Source: Paenibacillus artemisiicola (GTDB lineage Bacteria > Bacillota > Bacilli > Paenibacillales > Paenibacillaceae). From it: a stretch of DNA of 64,000 nucleotides. Where the stretch lies: NCBI RefSeq assembly GCF_017652985.1, contig NZ_JAGGDJ010000020.1:1-64000 (forward strand), given 5' to 3'. A program made the translations under genes and the position numbers. Positions 1-8,840 of the stretch are shown here, in pieces; the stretch's first letter is position 1, and every line of letters begins with the position of its first letter. A model generated the notes under the pieces. The model did no database searches and was not told the DNA's origin. It was given only the letters and a program-made list of their open reading frames with translations.

Positions 1-52
1 AGCACTGCCGACGATCTGGAGATTGGACTTCAGAAGTGAGCTCTCCGGACCT
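1..52. other. Adapter-like sequence at the window edge
   Basis: Positions 19-52 match the Illumina TruSeq read-2 adapter (remembered sequence, ungapped alignment by eye) at 26 of 34 positions. The match stops at about 52, which is where the helicase reading frame loses sense. Bases 1-18 also look non-genomic but fit no adapter convincingly. The simplest reading is a contig end carrying error-rich library sequence. The mismatches are odd for an exact adapter and may come from a consensus of noisy reads. Confidence 0.6.
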
Positions 53-1514
53 GGCACCGCAGCGCGGCGAGGCGCAGCCGCATGTCCACGCTGCGCGAGC
101 GCAGCACGTCGCGGTCGCCGAGCAGCGCCGCCAGCTCGCAGGCGAGCGCGCCGAGCCCGAGCGGCTTCGCCGCGAGGACCATATGCGCGAGCCGCGGATG
201 CATGCCGAGCTCGGCCAGCGCTTGGCCGTGCGGCGTCGGTTTGCCGGCGGCGTCGAGCGCGCCGAGCTCCCGCAGCAGCTCGGCCGCCTGCGCGTACGCG
301 GCGGCCGGCGGCGGCGTGAGCCACGCGAGCTCGCCGGGCCCGTCGATGCCCCAGACGGCGAGCTCCAGCGCGAGCGGCGCCAAGTCCGCGCCGAGCAGCT
401 CCGGATCGCTTTGCGGCTTCAGCTGCCGGTGCTCGCTCTCCGTCCACAGCCGGTAGCAGACGCCCGGCGCCTCGCGTCCGGCGCGGCCGCGCCGCTGATC
501 GGCGGAAGCGACCGAGACCGGCACCGTCTCGAGCCGCGCCATGCCGGTGCGCGGCGAGAAGCGCGGCACGCGGCTCTGGCCGCCGTCGACGACGATTCGC
601 ACGCCGCGGACGGTCAAGCTGGACTCGGCGATGGACGTGGCGAGCACGATCTTGCGCTCGCCGCCCGCCGCGGCCGCGACGGCGCGGTCCTGCGCCTCCG
701 GCGGCAGCGCGCCGTAAAGCGGCAGCACGGCCACGCCCGGCGGCAGCGACGGCCCTCCGGCGCCGCCCGTCTGCGCCGCGCGCAGCAGCTGCTCCGCGCG
801 GCGGATCTCGCCCGCGCCCGGCAGGAAGACGAGCGCGTCGCCGTCATGGGCGCGCATCGCTTCGATCGTGCGGCGGGCGACCGCCTCCTCGATCCGGCCC
901 GCGACCGGCTTCGGCTCGTAATGGGTTTCGACGGGATAGGCCCGTCCTTCGCTGACGAGCAGCGGCGCGCCGCCGAGCAGGTCCGCGACGGGTTCCGCCT
1001 CCAGCGTCGCCGACATGACGAGCAGCCGGAGCTCTTCGCGGAACACGGCTTGCGCCTGCAGGCAAAGCGCCAGCCCCAGATCCCCGTGCAGATGGCGTTC
1101 GTGGAATTCGTCGAAGATAACGAGCCCGACGCCTTCCAGCGACGGGTCGTGCTGCAGCATCCGCGTCAGCACGCCTTCCGTGATGACCTCGATCCGCGTG
1201 GCCGGACCGACCTTGGTATCCATGCGCACGCGGTAGCCGACCGTGCCGCCGACCGCTTCGCCGAGCGAAGCGGCCATGAACCGCGCGGCCGAGCGGGCGG
1301 CCAGCCGCCGCGGCTCCAGCATGAGGATGCGCCGTCCGGCCAGCCACGGCGCGTCCAGCAGCGCAAGCGGCACGCGCGTCGTTTTCCCCGCGCCGGGCGC
1401 CGCCACGAGAACGGCCGACGTCCGCTCGGCGAGCGCCGCGCGCAGCTCGGGCAGCAGGCCGTCGATGGGCAGCGCCTCCGCCGATTTGATTTTAGGTTGA
1501 GATGGATCGTTCAT
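30..1514 (-). CDS. hrpB: HrpB-type DEAH-box ATP-dependent helicase, 3' truncated
   Basis: Superfamily 2 helicase of the HrpB group. Visible motifs are GAGKTT (residues 41-46), EPRRLAA, DEFHER (about 135-140, the HrpB form of motif II), SATLE and a C-terminal QRRGRAGRE motif VI. Full HrpB proteins are about 800-850 residues. This frame gives 494 and ends abruptly after a run ending in RLAALRC, the last 9 or so residues being encoded by adapter-like DNA. The helicase core is therefore complete, but the HrpB C-terminal domain is missing because of the contig end, probably not a real mutation. The start ATG follows AGGGGAA at about 9 bases. The cellular substrate of HrpB proteins is poorly known. 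Confidence 0.85.
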   Translation of the reverse strand: MNDPSQPKIKSAEALPIDGLLPELRAALAERTSAVLVAAPGAGKTTRVPLALLDAPWLAGRRILMLEPRRLAARSAARFMAASLGEAVGGTVGYRVRMDTKVGPATRIEVITEGVLTRMLQHDPSLEGVGLVIFDEFHERHLHGDLGLALCLQAQAVFREELRLLVMSATLEAEPVADLLGGAPLLVSEGRAYPVETHYEPKPVAGRIEEAVARRTIEAMRAHDGDALVFLPGAGEIRRAEQLLRAAQTGGAGGPSLPPGVAVLPLYGALPPEAQDRAVAAAAGGERKIVLATSIAESSLTVRGVRIVVDGGQSRVPRFSPRTGMARLETVPVSVASADQRRGRAGREAPGVCYRLWTESEHRQLKPQSDPELLGADLAPLALELAVWGIDGPGELAWLTPPPAAAYAQAAELLRELGALDAAGKPTPHGQALAELGMHPRLAHMVLAAKPLGLGALACELAALLGDRDVLRSRSVDMRLRLAALRCQVRRAHF

Positions 1515-1565
1515 AGCCGAAATTCCCCTGTCTTGTCAATTCCTACGCTCGTATTCCTACGCTCC

Positions 1566-1595
1566 ATTATAGAGACGATGCCCCGAGCCCGTCAA
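1566..1595 (-). promoter_or_regulatory. Sigma-A promoter of hrpB
   Basis: On the minus strand TTGACG (1590-1595) and TATAAT (1566-1571) are separated by 18 bases, about 50 bases upstream of the hrpB start. The -35 box uses the T-tract of the preceding cobalamin-operon terminator. Confidence 0.6.
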
Positions 1596-1620
1596 AAAAA
1601 GGCGGCCTTCTCCTGCCGCC
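1594..1620 (-). terminator. Intrinsic terminator of the cobalamin operon
   Basis: The minus strand reads GGCGGC, an 8-base loop, GCCGCC and then seven T. It lies about 140 bases past the cbiZ stop. Confidence 0.7.
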
Positions 1621-1761
1621 GCTCCATCGCGCGCGCAACGCAAAAACGCGCAAACCGTCCGGCTTGCGCGCTCACGCCGCTGCTGCGATCTCGCGCAGCG
1701 TCTCTAACTAACCGTCCTCTTTTTCGAACCTATCGCATCGACCGGCCTTGGCGCCTCCGCA

Positions 1762-2475
1762 TCATGCTTCGCCCTGCGTCCGAACGGCCTCCTCGACCGT
1801 GCCGTATACGAGGCGCGCGATCGCGTCGCCAAGCGCCGTAGCCGCGCCTGCGTATTGATGCGTCCGTCCGTGCCGGACGGTCTGGCTGGCGCCGATCGCG
1901 ATGGCGTCGGTCGTCGTACCCGTCGCCGGCAAGCCGTGCTTCGGGTCCATAATGCCGCAATCGTGCAGCGCCGCCGACTTCGCTTCCGTCGCGGTGATGA
2001 CGGCGTTGACCATCGCGGACGCCGTCATGCTGCCGTCGACGAGCACGAACAGATTGATCGTGCCCGGCGCGTAAGCCGGGAACGTCTCGCGCGCGCGTCC
2101 CGCGCGGGCGGCGTTGCCGGTGCCGGCCGTCGCGCAGCACAGCAGCCCGAACGCCTCGCCCGCCGTCTCCGCGACGGACGCGTGCGTCAGCTTCGCCGCG
2201 GTCAGGAACCCGATCGTCGTCTCCGGCGAATAGCCCCACCGCGCCAGCATCCGTTCGTAATCGCGCGCGGGATCCGAACAATCGTAATCGAGCGTTACCT
2301 CCCGGTTGACGAACCGGTCGGCGCTGCCGTAGCCGCCGCCGTATACGGCGCTGCTCAAAACGCAGAAAGGCTTCTCCGTCTCGATGACGAGCCGGTCCGC
2401 CGCCAGACTCATCGCCACGCCGGAACAGATCGTCGAAGCGAACGATGTGCTTCCCGTCCGAAACGGCTGCGTCAT
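1762..2475 (-). CDS. cbiZ: Adenosylcobinamide amidohydrolase CbiZ
   Basis: CbiZ hydrolyses the aminopropanol side chain of adenosylcobinamide (or pseudocobalamin) to give adenosylcobyric acid, so scavenged corrinoids can be rebuilt with the cell's preferred lower ligand. The 237-residue protein shows the CbiZ features SSAVYGGG near the N-terminus, a central TAGTGNAARAG segment, GTINLFVLVDG, and a C-terminal GTTTDAIAIG stretch. The start ATG overlaps the cobQ stop (ATGA), implying translational coupling. A longer upstream in-frame extension lies inside cobQ and is not used. It is the last gene of the riboswitch operon; CbiB, also encoded here, would re-attach the aminopropanol arm. Confidence 0.85.
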   Translation of the reverse strand: MTQPFRTGSTSFASTICSGVAMSLAADRLVIETEKPFCVLSSAVYGGGYGSADRFVNREVTLDYDCSDPARDYERMLARWGYSPETTIGFLTAAKLTHASVAETAGEAFGLLCCATAGTGNAARAGRARETFPAYAPGTINLFVLVDGSMTASAMVNAVITATEAKSAALHDCGIMDPKHGLPATGTTTDAIAIGASQTVRHGRTHQYAGAATALGDAIARLVYGTVEEAVRTQGEA

Positions 2476-4133
2476 TCCACGACCCCCTCCGATTCCGTTC
2501 GGTCCGCGGCTAACCCGGCGATCGCTTTCAGCCGGGAGACGTCGACATGTTGCCGCACATGCGCCGCCAAACGGGCGAAGGCCGCCTCGCGCCGCTCGTT
2601 GAACCGCACGCCGCCGTCCATGGTCGCCCAGCCTTTGGACGCGCGGAGCCCGTTCAGCCAAGCCCGCCGGAAGTCGTCGTTATGCAGGACGCCGTGCAAG
2701 AACGTCCCCCATATGCGCCCGTCCGCGCTTGCGCAGCCCTCCTCCGCTTCGCGTTCCGCTGCCGCAAGCCCGACGTCAAGCCGGCTCTCGCTCAGCCTGA
2801 ACGGCCTGACCGCCTCTGCCGAAGGCTCCGACGGCCACCCGCGGTCAGGCGCCGCGCGCTCGGGCCGCCATTCCACGATGCCGGTATGAATCTCGTAGCC
2901 CGCGACGGGATATGCCGTCGGCAAGCCGGGCAGCGCGACGTTTCCGTCCGCCCGGACCGTCCGCTTCTCGGCCGAGAACCGCACGTCGAACGGGAACCAA
3001 CCGAAGCCCGCGAGCTCTACGCGGTCTGATTCGGTGCGGTCCGGATCGCGCAGCGTCTCGCCGAACATTTCGTAGCCGCCGCATAAGCCCACGATGCGCC
3101 CGCCCTGCCGCCGATGCGTTTCCAGCCGTTCCGCGAGTCCCGAGGCGCGCAGCCAGAGCAGGTCGTCGACCGTGTTTTTGCTTCCCGGCACGATGACGGC
3201 ATCCGGCTCGCCCCATTGCTCCGGGCGCGACACGAACCGAACCGCCGCGTCCGGCTCGGCGCGAAGCGGATCGAGGTCGGTAAAATTCGAGAGATGCGGC
3301 AGCCGAACGACGGCGATGTCCAGCGCATCCGTCCCGCGGCTCGAATACGCAGCCGACCCGGCCTCCGCCCGTATGGCTTGATCGAGCGACAACGAATCTT
3401 CGTCCTCCAATCCGACATCGGCCAGATACGGCACCACGCCGAGCACCGGCTTGCCGGTCCGCGCCTCCAGCCAATCCAGTCCCGGCTGCAGCAGAGACAC
3501 GTCGCCGCGGAACTTATTGATGACGAAGCCGCACACCCGGGCGCGTTCCTCCGGCTCCAGCAGCTCCAGCGTGCCCACGATCGACGCGAAGACGCCGCCG
3601 CGGTCGATGTCCGCCGCCAGCACGACCGGCGCGTCCGCCCAAGCCGCCGCCCGCATGTTGACGATGTCGCGGTCCTTCAGATTGATCTCCGCCGGGCTGC
3701 CCGCGCCTTCGAGCACGACGACGTCGAATTCGCCACGCAGGCGCCGAAGCGCGTCCCGCACGATCGGGCCTGCTTCGGCGAGCACCTCCTCCCGGTAGGT
3801 CCGCGCCTCGTAATCGCCGAGCGGCTTGCCGTGCACGATGACCTGCGACACCATGTCCTTCTTCGGCTTGAGCAGAATCGGGTTCATGTCGGTCGTCGCG
3901 AGAATGCCGCAGGCATCGGCCTGCATGCCCTGCGCGCGGCCGATTTCCTTTCCGTCCCAGGTGACGTAGGAATTGAGCGACATATTCTGCGATTTGAACG
4001 GAGCGACGGAGTAGCCGTCCTCCCGCAGGATCCGGCACAACGCCGTCACGAGCAGGCTTTTCCCGACATCGGAAGCGGTTCCTTGGACCATCAGGGTCCT
4101 CGCCGGCTGCGCGGCGCGCGATTCTCGGCTCAT
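2472..4133 (-). CDS. cobQ: Cobyric acid synthase CobQ/CbiP
   Basis: Glutamine-dependent amidase that converts adenosylcobyrinic a,c-diamide to adenosylcobyric acid (four amidations at b, d, e and g). The protein is 553 residues, somewhat longer than the usual 490-510. The N-terminal P-loop variant GTASDVGKS (18-26) is followed by FKSQNMSLNSY, and the C-terminal class I glutamine amidotransferase domain has the nucleophile in VGLCGGYEM and a late GTFLHG histidine. Start and stop both overlap neighbours by ATGA (cobD upstream, cbiZ downstream). It acts upstream of CbiB, which suggests ring-synthesis genes elsewhere or uptake of incomplete corrinoids. Confidence 0.92.
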   Translation of the reverse strand: MSRESRAAQPARTLMVQGTASDVGKSLLVTALCRILREDGYSVAPFKSQNMSLNSYVTWDGKEIGRAQGMQADACGILATTDMNPILLKPKKDMVSQVIVHGKPLGDYEARTYREEVLAEAGPIVRDALRRLRGEFDVVVLEGAGSPAEINLKDRDIVNMRAAAWADAPVVLAADIDRGGVFASIVGTLELLEPEERARVCGFVINKFRGDVSLLQPGLDWLEARTGKPVLGVVPYLADVGLEDEDSLSLDQAIRAEAGSAAYSSRGTDALDIAVVRLPHLSNFTDLDPLRAEPDAAVRFVSRPEQWGEPDAVIVPGSKNTVDDLLWLRASGLAERLETHRRQGGRIVGLCGGYEMFGETLRDPDRTESDRVELAGFGWFPFDVRFSAEKRTVRADGNVALPGLPTAYPVAGYEIHTGIVEWRPERAAPDRGWPSEPSAEAVRPFRLSESRLDVGLAAAEREAEEGCASADGRIWGTFLHGVLHNDDFRRAWLNGLRASKGWATMDGGVRFNERREAAFARLAAHVRQHVDVSRLKAIAGLAADRTESEGVVE

Positions 4134-5278
4134 TCTTCCTTCGCCTCCCTCTCCGGCATCGGCCGGGCGAGCAGCGCCCGCAAGGCCGCTAGCAGCGTTT
4201 CGTTGTCTTCCCGCAGCCGCACCGCGACGCGAAAATAACGCCGGTCCAGGCCGCCGAACCGGGACGCGTCCCGGATCAGAATGCCCAGGCGCCCCAGCTC
4301 CTCCTGCAGCCGGTCCGACGTCCAGCCGATCCGGCCGGGAATGGCCGCCAGCACGTAATTGACCGCCGCGCCGCCGTAAGCCGTCAGACCGAACTCCGTC
4401 AGCCGGGCCGCGAGCCAGGCGCGCTCTTCCCTCGCCCAGGCGACCGTCCGGGCGGCGTACGCGGCCTCGTCCAGCACCGCCTCGCCGATTCGCTGCGCCA
4501 GCGAATTGACGCTCCACGGCACCTGCAGCGCCGCCAGGCGGCGGATGAGCGCAGGCGATGCCGCCATGTAGCCGAGCCGGATGCCCGGCACGGCATAAAA
4601 CTTCGTCATCGACCGAATCACGATCAGACGGTCGCGGGACGCGGCTTCCTTCAGCAGGCTGAGCTCCGGTTCGTTCGCGGCGAAATCCATGAACGCTTCG
4701 TCCACCGCCGTCATGGCGCCGCTCGCCAGCAGCTTCTCCACGACGTTTCGCGCGACGCACTCGCCCGTCGGATTATTCGGGGATCCCAGCATCCATAGCG
4801 TCTCGCCGGGCGCCAAGCCCGCTTCCCGAAGCTGCCGCAGCATCCGATCGACCGCTTCGCCGGTCAGCCGGAACCCGTCTTCGGCCCGCAGCCCGATCGC
4901 ACGGACCGCGCTGCCGTTCTTCTCCGCGGCCTCGCGGTATTCGCCGAAGCACGGCTCCGCGAGCACCGTCGTCTTCGGCTTCAGCGCCCGGAACAACAGA
5001 TCGATCAGCTCGGCCGCGCCGTTGCCGACGAGCAGTCCGTCTACGCTTACGCCGTGCCGGCCGGCAAGCTTGCCGCGCAGTCCGCGAACCGCGGGATCGG
5101 GATAACGCGCGATTTCTCCGGCGTCGGCGTAGCTCTTCAGGATATGGCCCACGCAAGCCGGCGGGCCGAACGGATTCATGTTGGCGCTGAAATCGACGAA
5201 CGCCTTCGGGCCGTCCTCGGCGCCGTACAATTCCCGGGCGGTGACCCAATCGCCGCCATGGCCGTACCGTTCCAACAT
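4130..5278 (-). CDS. cobD: L-threonine-O-3-phosphate decarboxylase CobD
   Basis: PLP-dependent fold type I enzyme that makes (R)-1-amino-2-propanol O-phosphate, the linker CbiB attaches to cobyric acid. It is about 382 residues. It shows SPNNPTGE, the acidic AVDEAFMDF segment, and SMTKFYAVPGIRLGY with the lysine that should bind PLP. The N-terminal YGHGGD and NMNPFGPP segments are typical of CobD as opposed to HisC. ATG at 5278 is preferred because GGAGG lies 10 bases upstream; an in-frame GTG at 5287 is too close to it. The stop overlaps the cobQ start. Confidence 0.88.
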   Translation of the reverse strand: MLERYGHGGDWVTARELYGAEDGPKAFVDFSANMNPFGPPACVGHILKSYADAGEIARYPDPAVRGLRGKLAGRHGVSVDGLLVGNGAAELIDLLFRALKPKTTVLAEPCFGEYREAAEKNGSAVRAIGLRAEDGFRLTGEAVDRMLRQLREAGLAPGETLWMLGSPNNPTGECVARNVVEKLLASGAMTAVDEAFMDFAANEPELSLLKEAASRDRLIVIRSMTKFYAVPGIRLGYMAASPALIRRLAALQVPWSVNSLAQRIGEAVLDEAAYAARTVAWAREERAWLAARLTEFGLTAYGGAAVNYVLAAIPGRIGWTSDRLQEELGRLGILIRDASRFGGLDRRYFRVAVRLREDNETLLAALRALLARPMPEREAKEE

Positions 5279-5296
5279 TTTGATCACGCCTCCTTC

Positions 5297-6118
5297 TTAA
5301 TGCAGCTGCAGCACGAGCGCAAACAACAGGATCGCTTCGAGGATTTCCGTCATCGCGCCGTAAGTATCGCCGGTCAGCCCGCCGAGCTTGCGGCAAAGCC
5401 GCCACGCCAGCAAGGACCCCGCGGCCGCCGCGAGCGCGGCCGATACGGCGATCGCCGCGAGCCAGCCGCCTTCCGGCGCCGGAAGCGCCAGCGCGGCGAT
5501 GCCCGTCAGGACGGCCTGCACGGCCGCGGCCGCCAGCGCATGCCGCGCCTTGACGCCCCGGAACAGCACGGCCATTCCTTCGTCCGCCCGCGCGAACGGC
5601 CAGAACGCCATCGCGACCGCGACCCACAGCCGGCTCCAGCCGCAAGCCAGCGCCAGCAGCGCCGCTTCGGCCGGCCAGTTCCGCCCTTGCTCCAACCACG
5701 CGTCGAGCAGCGAGAACTTGAAGAGCAGCAGCACGATTGCGGCCAGTACGCCCATGGCGCCGACGCGGCTGTCCTTCATAATCTCGAGCATCCGTTCGCG
5801 GGAACGATGGCTCAGCACGCCGTCGGCCGTGTCCATCAACCCGTCCAGATGCAGCCCGCCGGTCAGCAGCAGCCAGAACGCGACGAGCAGCACGGCCGCC
5901 GGCATCGCGGGCACGCGTCCGTCCAAGCCGGCTCCCGCGGCCGCGACCGCGCCGCCGATGACCGCGCCGACGACGGGATAGTAGACGACGCTGCGCGCCA
6001 GCATCTCCGGCGTGAAGGGAATCTCGACCGGCACCGGTATGCGCGTCAGCAGCTGGAACGCCGTTCCCGCCGCTTGCAGTTCCCGTTTCAAGAACCCGAA
6101 AGCCGAAGCAGCAGCCAT
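5297..6118 (-). CDS. cobS: Adenosylcobinamide-GDP ribazoletransferase CobS
   Basis: Integral membrane enzyme joining adenosylcobinamide-GDP with alpha-ribazole (phosphate) to form cobalamin (phosphate). It has 273 residues with several hydrophobic helices. The key signature LHLDGLMDTADG and the following SRERMLEIMKDSRVGAMG segment are both present. The ATG lies inside the 3' end of cbiB (31-base overlap) after GGGGGTG. Works with CobU (GDP activation) and CobT (ribazole phosphate supply) from the same operon. Confidence 0.9.
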   Translation of the reverse strand: MAAASAFGFLKRELQAAGTAFQLLTRIPVPVEIPFTPEMLARSVVYYPVVGAVIGGAVAAAGAGLDGRVPAMPAAVLLVAFWLLLTGGLHLDGLMDTADGVLSHRSRERMLEIMKDSRVGAMGVLAAIVLLLFKFSLLDAWLEQGRNWPAEAALLALACGWSRLWVAVAMAFWPFARADEGMAVLFRGVKARHALAAAAVQAVLTGIAALALPAPEGGWLAAIAVSAALAAAAGSLLAWRLCRKLGGLTGDTYGAMTEILEAILLFALVLQLH

Positions 6119-7080
6119 GCCGCAAGCACCCCCGCAAAACAAAATAGACTGACCATGTACAGCAGCCGTACCGTCCGCACGATGTCGGCCGGCTCGATCG
6201 GCCGCAGCGGCCACCCCATCCGGGCGCGCTCGCTCACGCGGCCGAAGTATACGTTCCGGCCGCCGAGCTCGATCCCGAGCGCGCCCGCCGCCGCGGATTC
6301 CGGAATGCCGCTGTTCGGGCTCGGATGCAGCCGCGCGAACTGCCGGACGGCCCGAATCGCCCTGGCCGCCGACAAGCCCGGCGTCGTCCAAGCCGCCGCG
6401 GCCATCAGCCCGCCGGAGAGGCGGGCGGGGATATAATTGAGCGCGTCGTCGAACCGGGCGGAAGCCCAGCCGAAGTGCGCGTACCGTTCGTTTTTGTAGC
6501 CGACCATCGAATCGAGCGTATTGGCCGCCCGGTACAGCATGGCCAGCGGCGCCGCGCCGAGAAGCGCGAACAGCAGCGGGGACAGAAACGCGTCCACCGT
6601 GTTTTCGGCCACCGTTTCGACCGCCGCGCGGGCGGCATCCTTCGCCTCCATGGCCGACGTGTCGCGGCTCACGATGTAGCCCGCGTAGGTGCGCGCTTCG
6701 TCCAGCTTTCCGGCGGCAAGCGGCCGGAAGACGAGCATTGCCGCGTCCTTCAGCCCTTTGACCGCCATCGTCGTCGAGATCAGCCAAGCGGACGCGGCGT
6801 AGCCGAGCCAAGGATGAATCCGGGCGGCCGCGAAGCAAATCGCCCACGTCGCGGCCGCGGCCGCCAGCACCGTGACCGCCGTCAGCGCCATGCCCCGCTT
6901 CCGCAGCGCCGCCGCGCTTAATTCAACGCCCTCCGGCCTCAGCTTGCGCTCCAATCGCGCGATGAGACGGCCGATGAGAATCACCGGGTGCGTCAGCCAT
7001 TTGGGATCGCCCGCCGCCCAATCGATCGCGATCGCCGCGGCAACGAGCAGCAGCGTCTCCTGCAGCGAGTAGAAGAGCAT
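6088..7080 (-). CDS. cbiB: Adenosylcobinamide-phosphate synthase CbiB
   Basis: Membrane protein that condenses adenosylcobyric acid with aminopropanol phosphate. It is 330 residues with a hydrophobic N-terminus. Family motifs are GDPKWLTHPVILIGR near residue 25, TVAENTVDAFLSPL, MVGYKNERYAHFGWASAR and HPSPNSGIPESA. The ATG follows GGAGGAGG with good spacing, and the gap to the cobU stop is 6 bases. With CobD it re-makes the nucleotide-loop anchor that CbiZ can remove. Confidence 0.92.
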   Translation of the reverse strand: MLFYSLQETLLLVAAAIAIDWAAGDPKWLTHPVILIGRLIARLERKLRPEGVELSAAALRKRGMALTAVTVLAAAAATWAICFAAARIHPWLGYAASAWLISTTMAVKGLKDAAMLVFRPLAAGKLDEARTYAGYIVSRDTSAMEAKDAARAAVETVAENTVDAFLSPLLFALLGAAPLAMLYRAANTLDSMVGYKNERYAHFGWASARFDDALNYIPARLSGGLMAAAAWTTPGLSAARAIRAVRQFARLHPSPNSGIPESAAAGALGIELGGRNVYFGRVSERARMGWPLRPIEPADIVRTVRLLYMVSLFCFAGVLAAWLLLRLSGS

Positions 7081-7086
7081 GCCGGT

Positions 7087-7686
7087 TCAATCCTCCTCCA
7101 GCCGAAACGCGTGCCGCTTGAGGTCGAGCGGGATGCCCGCCACGACGAGATAGGCTTCGGCGCAATGGCCGGCCAGCCTCCGGTTCAACCGGCCCGCTTC
7201 GTCCCGGAACCGCCGTCCGAGCGGGTAGGCCGGAACGATTCCGCTGCCCACCTCGTTCGTCACGAGCAGCAGCGGACCGGTATACGCGTCAACCGCGGCA
7301 ATCAATTTATCGAGCTCCGCTTGCAGCCGGTCCTCGTTCGTTTTCGTCTCCTGCTCGCCGTCGGTTCCCGGGTCCAGCCGCAGCAGCCAATTCGTCAGCC
7401 ATAACGTCAGGCAATCGACGAGGACGGCCGGACGGCCGGCGCCGCCGGCCTGCTCCCGCTCGAGCTCGGCCAGCACCTCGGCGAGGGCCAGCGGTTCCTC
7501 GATCGTCCGCCAGGCGTAGCCGGAGCGCTCGCGCTGCTGCCGGTGCAGCCGGGTCCGTTCCTTCATTTCGTCATCGAAGCTCTGGGATGTCGCGATATAG
7601 ACGCCGCGGTCCGACAGCTTGCGGGCATAGGCTTCGGCGAAGCCGCTCTTGCCGCTTCGCGCTCCGCCGGTAATGAAGATCGCCAT
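7087..7686 (-). CDS. cobU: Adenosylcobinamide kinase / cobinamide-phosphate guanylyltransferase CobU
   Basis: Bifunctional enzyme that phosphorylates adenosylcobinamide and then transfers GMP. It is 199 residues, slightly longer than the usual 180-190. The P-loop is GGARSGKS (7-14). The guanylylation histidine is probably in RTRLHRQQR, and VDCLTLWLTN and VTNEVGSGIVP are the expected conserved blocks. The chosen ATG follows GGGGAGAGAG. The extra length is a charged insert before the NEVG motif. Confidence 0.92.
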   Translation of the reverse strand: MAIFITGGARSGKSGFAEAYARKLSDRGVYIATSQSFDDEMKERTRLHRQQRERSGYAWRTIEEPLALAEVLAELEREQAGGAGRPAVLVDCLTLWLTNWLLRLDPGTDGEQETKTNEDRLQAELDKLIAAVDAYTGPLLLVTNEVGSGIVPAYPLGRRFRDEAGRLNRRLAGHCAEAYLVVAGIPLDLKRHAFRLEED

Positions 7687-7739
7687 ACTCTCTCCCCTTC
7701 GTTCCGATCTTTCGCCGATCTTTCGCCTTCGCGGCGCCG

Positions 7740-8840
7740 TTACTCTCTCGACACGCCGGCGCTCTCGAACGTCGCCATCTCCCGCATGACGCGCAGCGCC
7801 GCGTCCACGAAATGAAACGCCAGCACGGCGCCGGTGCCTTCGCCGAGCCGCATGTCGAGATGGATCATCGGCTTCAGGCCGATCCTTTCCAGCAGCCGGG
7901 CATGCCCCTGCTCCTGCGAGAGATGCGAACCGAGCATGTACGGCACCGCCTGCGGCGCGATGGCCGCCGCGACCAGCGCGGCCGCGGACGAGATGAAACC
8001 GTCGACGACGACCAGGCATCGATTGGCCGCGGCGCCGAGAAGCAAGCCGGCCAGTCCCGCGATTTCCAGACCGCCGACCTTGGCGAGCGTGCCGATGGGG
8101 TCGGAGCCGTCCGGCGCGTGGAGCGCGATGGCTCTCGCGACGACGTCCACCTTATGCCGGCGGCGGTCTTCGGCGATCCCCGTCCCGAGTCCGACCGCCT
8201 CGTCCGGCGTCAAGCCGCCGAGGGCGGCGGAGAGCGCGGCGCTCGCCGTCGTATTGCCGATGCCCATGTCGCCGGTCGCCAGCATGCGGTAGCCGTCCCG
8301 CGCCAGCTCCGCCGCGAGCTCGAAGCCGCTCCGGAGGGCGGATACGGCATCCGCGCGGGTCATCGCCGCCTCGCGCGCCAGGTTCGCCGTCCCCTTGCGG
8401 GTCTTGCGGACAAGGAGCGCCTCGTGCGCCAGATCGGCGTTCACGCCCATGTCGACGCAGAATACGTCGGCGCCGGCGCCGCGGGCGAGCACGTTGACGG
8501 CCGCGCCGCCGGCAAGAAAGTTCTTCACCATCTGCGGCGTCACCTCCGCCGGAAACGCGCTGACGCCTTCCTCGCAGACGCCGTGGTCGCCCGCCATGAC
8601 GACGACGGCGCGCTTCGAGACGTCCGCCGCGAGCTCGCCCGTAATGCCCGCCGCCTGCGCGGCGATCCGTTCCAGCAGTCCGAGACTGCCCGGGGGCTTC
8701 GTCAAGCTGTTCAGATGGCGCTCCGCCTCTTCCGTCGCCGCGCCGTCCAGCTCGCCGATTCCGTTCATTAATGCCATAAATTCTTGTTCGTTCCCGAACC
8801 CGCCATTCCAATCCGAGTCCGCTGCATAACGCTCAACCAT
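7740..8840 (-). CDS. cobT: Nicotinate-nucleotide-dimethylbenzimidazole phosphoribosyltransferase CobT
   Basis: Makes alpha-ribazole 5'-phosphate (or an analogue from another base), thus selecting the lower ligand of cobalamin. It has 366 residues. NSLTKPPGSLG near the N-terminus, MAGDHGV, GDMGIGNTT and the C-terminal RLGEGTGAVLA with the catalytic glutamate are all intact. ATG at 8840 is preceded by AAAGGAAG and overlaps the btuD-like stop by 8 bases. No dimethylbenzimidazole synthase (BluB) or CobC phosphatase gene is seen nearby. Confidence 0.93.
   Translation of the reverse strand: MVERYAADSDWNGGFGNEQEFMALMNGIGELDGAATEEAERHLNSLTKPPGSLGLLERIAAQAAGITGELAADVSKRAVVVMAGDHGVCEEGVSAFPAEVTPQMVKNFLAGGAAVNVLARGAGADVFCVDMGVNADLAHEALLVRKTRKGTANLAREAAMTRADAVSALRSGFELAAELARDGYRMLATGDMGIGNTTASAALSAALGGLTPDEAVGLGTGIAEDRRRHKVDVVARAIALHAPDGSDPIGTLAKVGGLEIAGLAGLLLGAAANRCLVVVDGFISSAAALVAAAIAPQAVPYMLGSHLSQEQGHARLLERIGLKPMIHLDMRLGEGTGAVLAFHFVDAALRVMREMATFESAGVSRE

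Noticed and set aside
36..1841. 601-codon open frame on the plus strand across hrpB
   Set aside because: Antisense shadow of a GC-rich gene: Arg/Gln/His-rich, no domain, no ribosome site.
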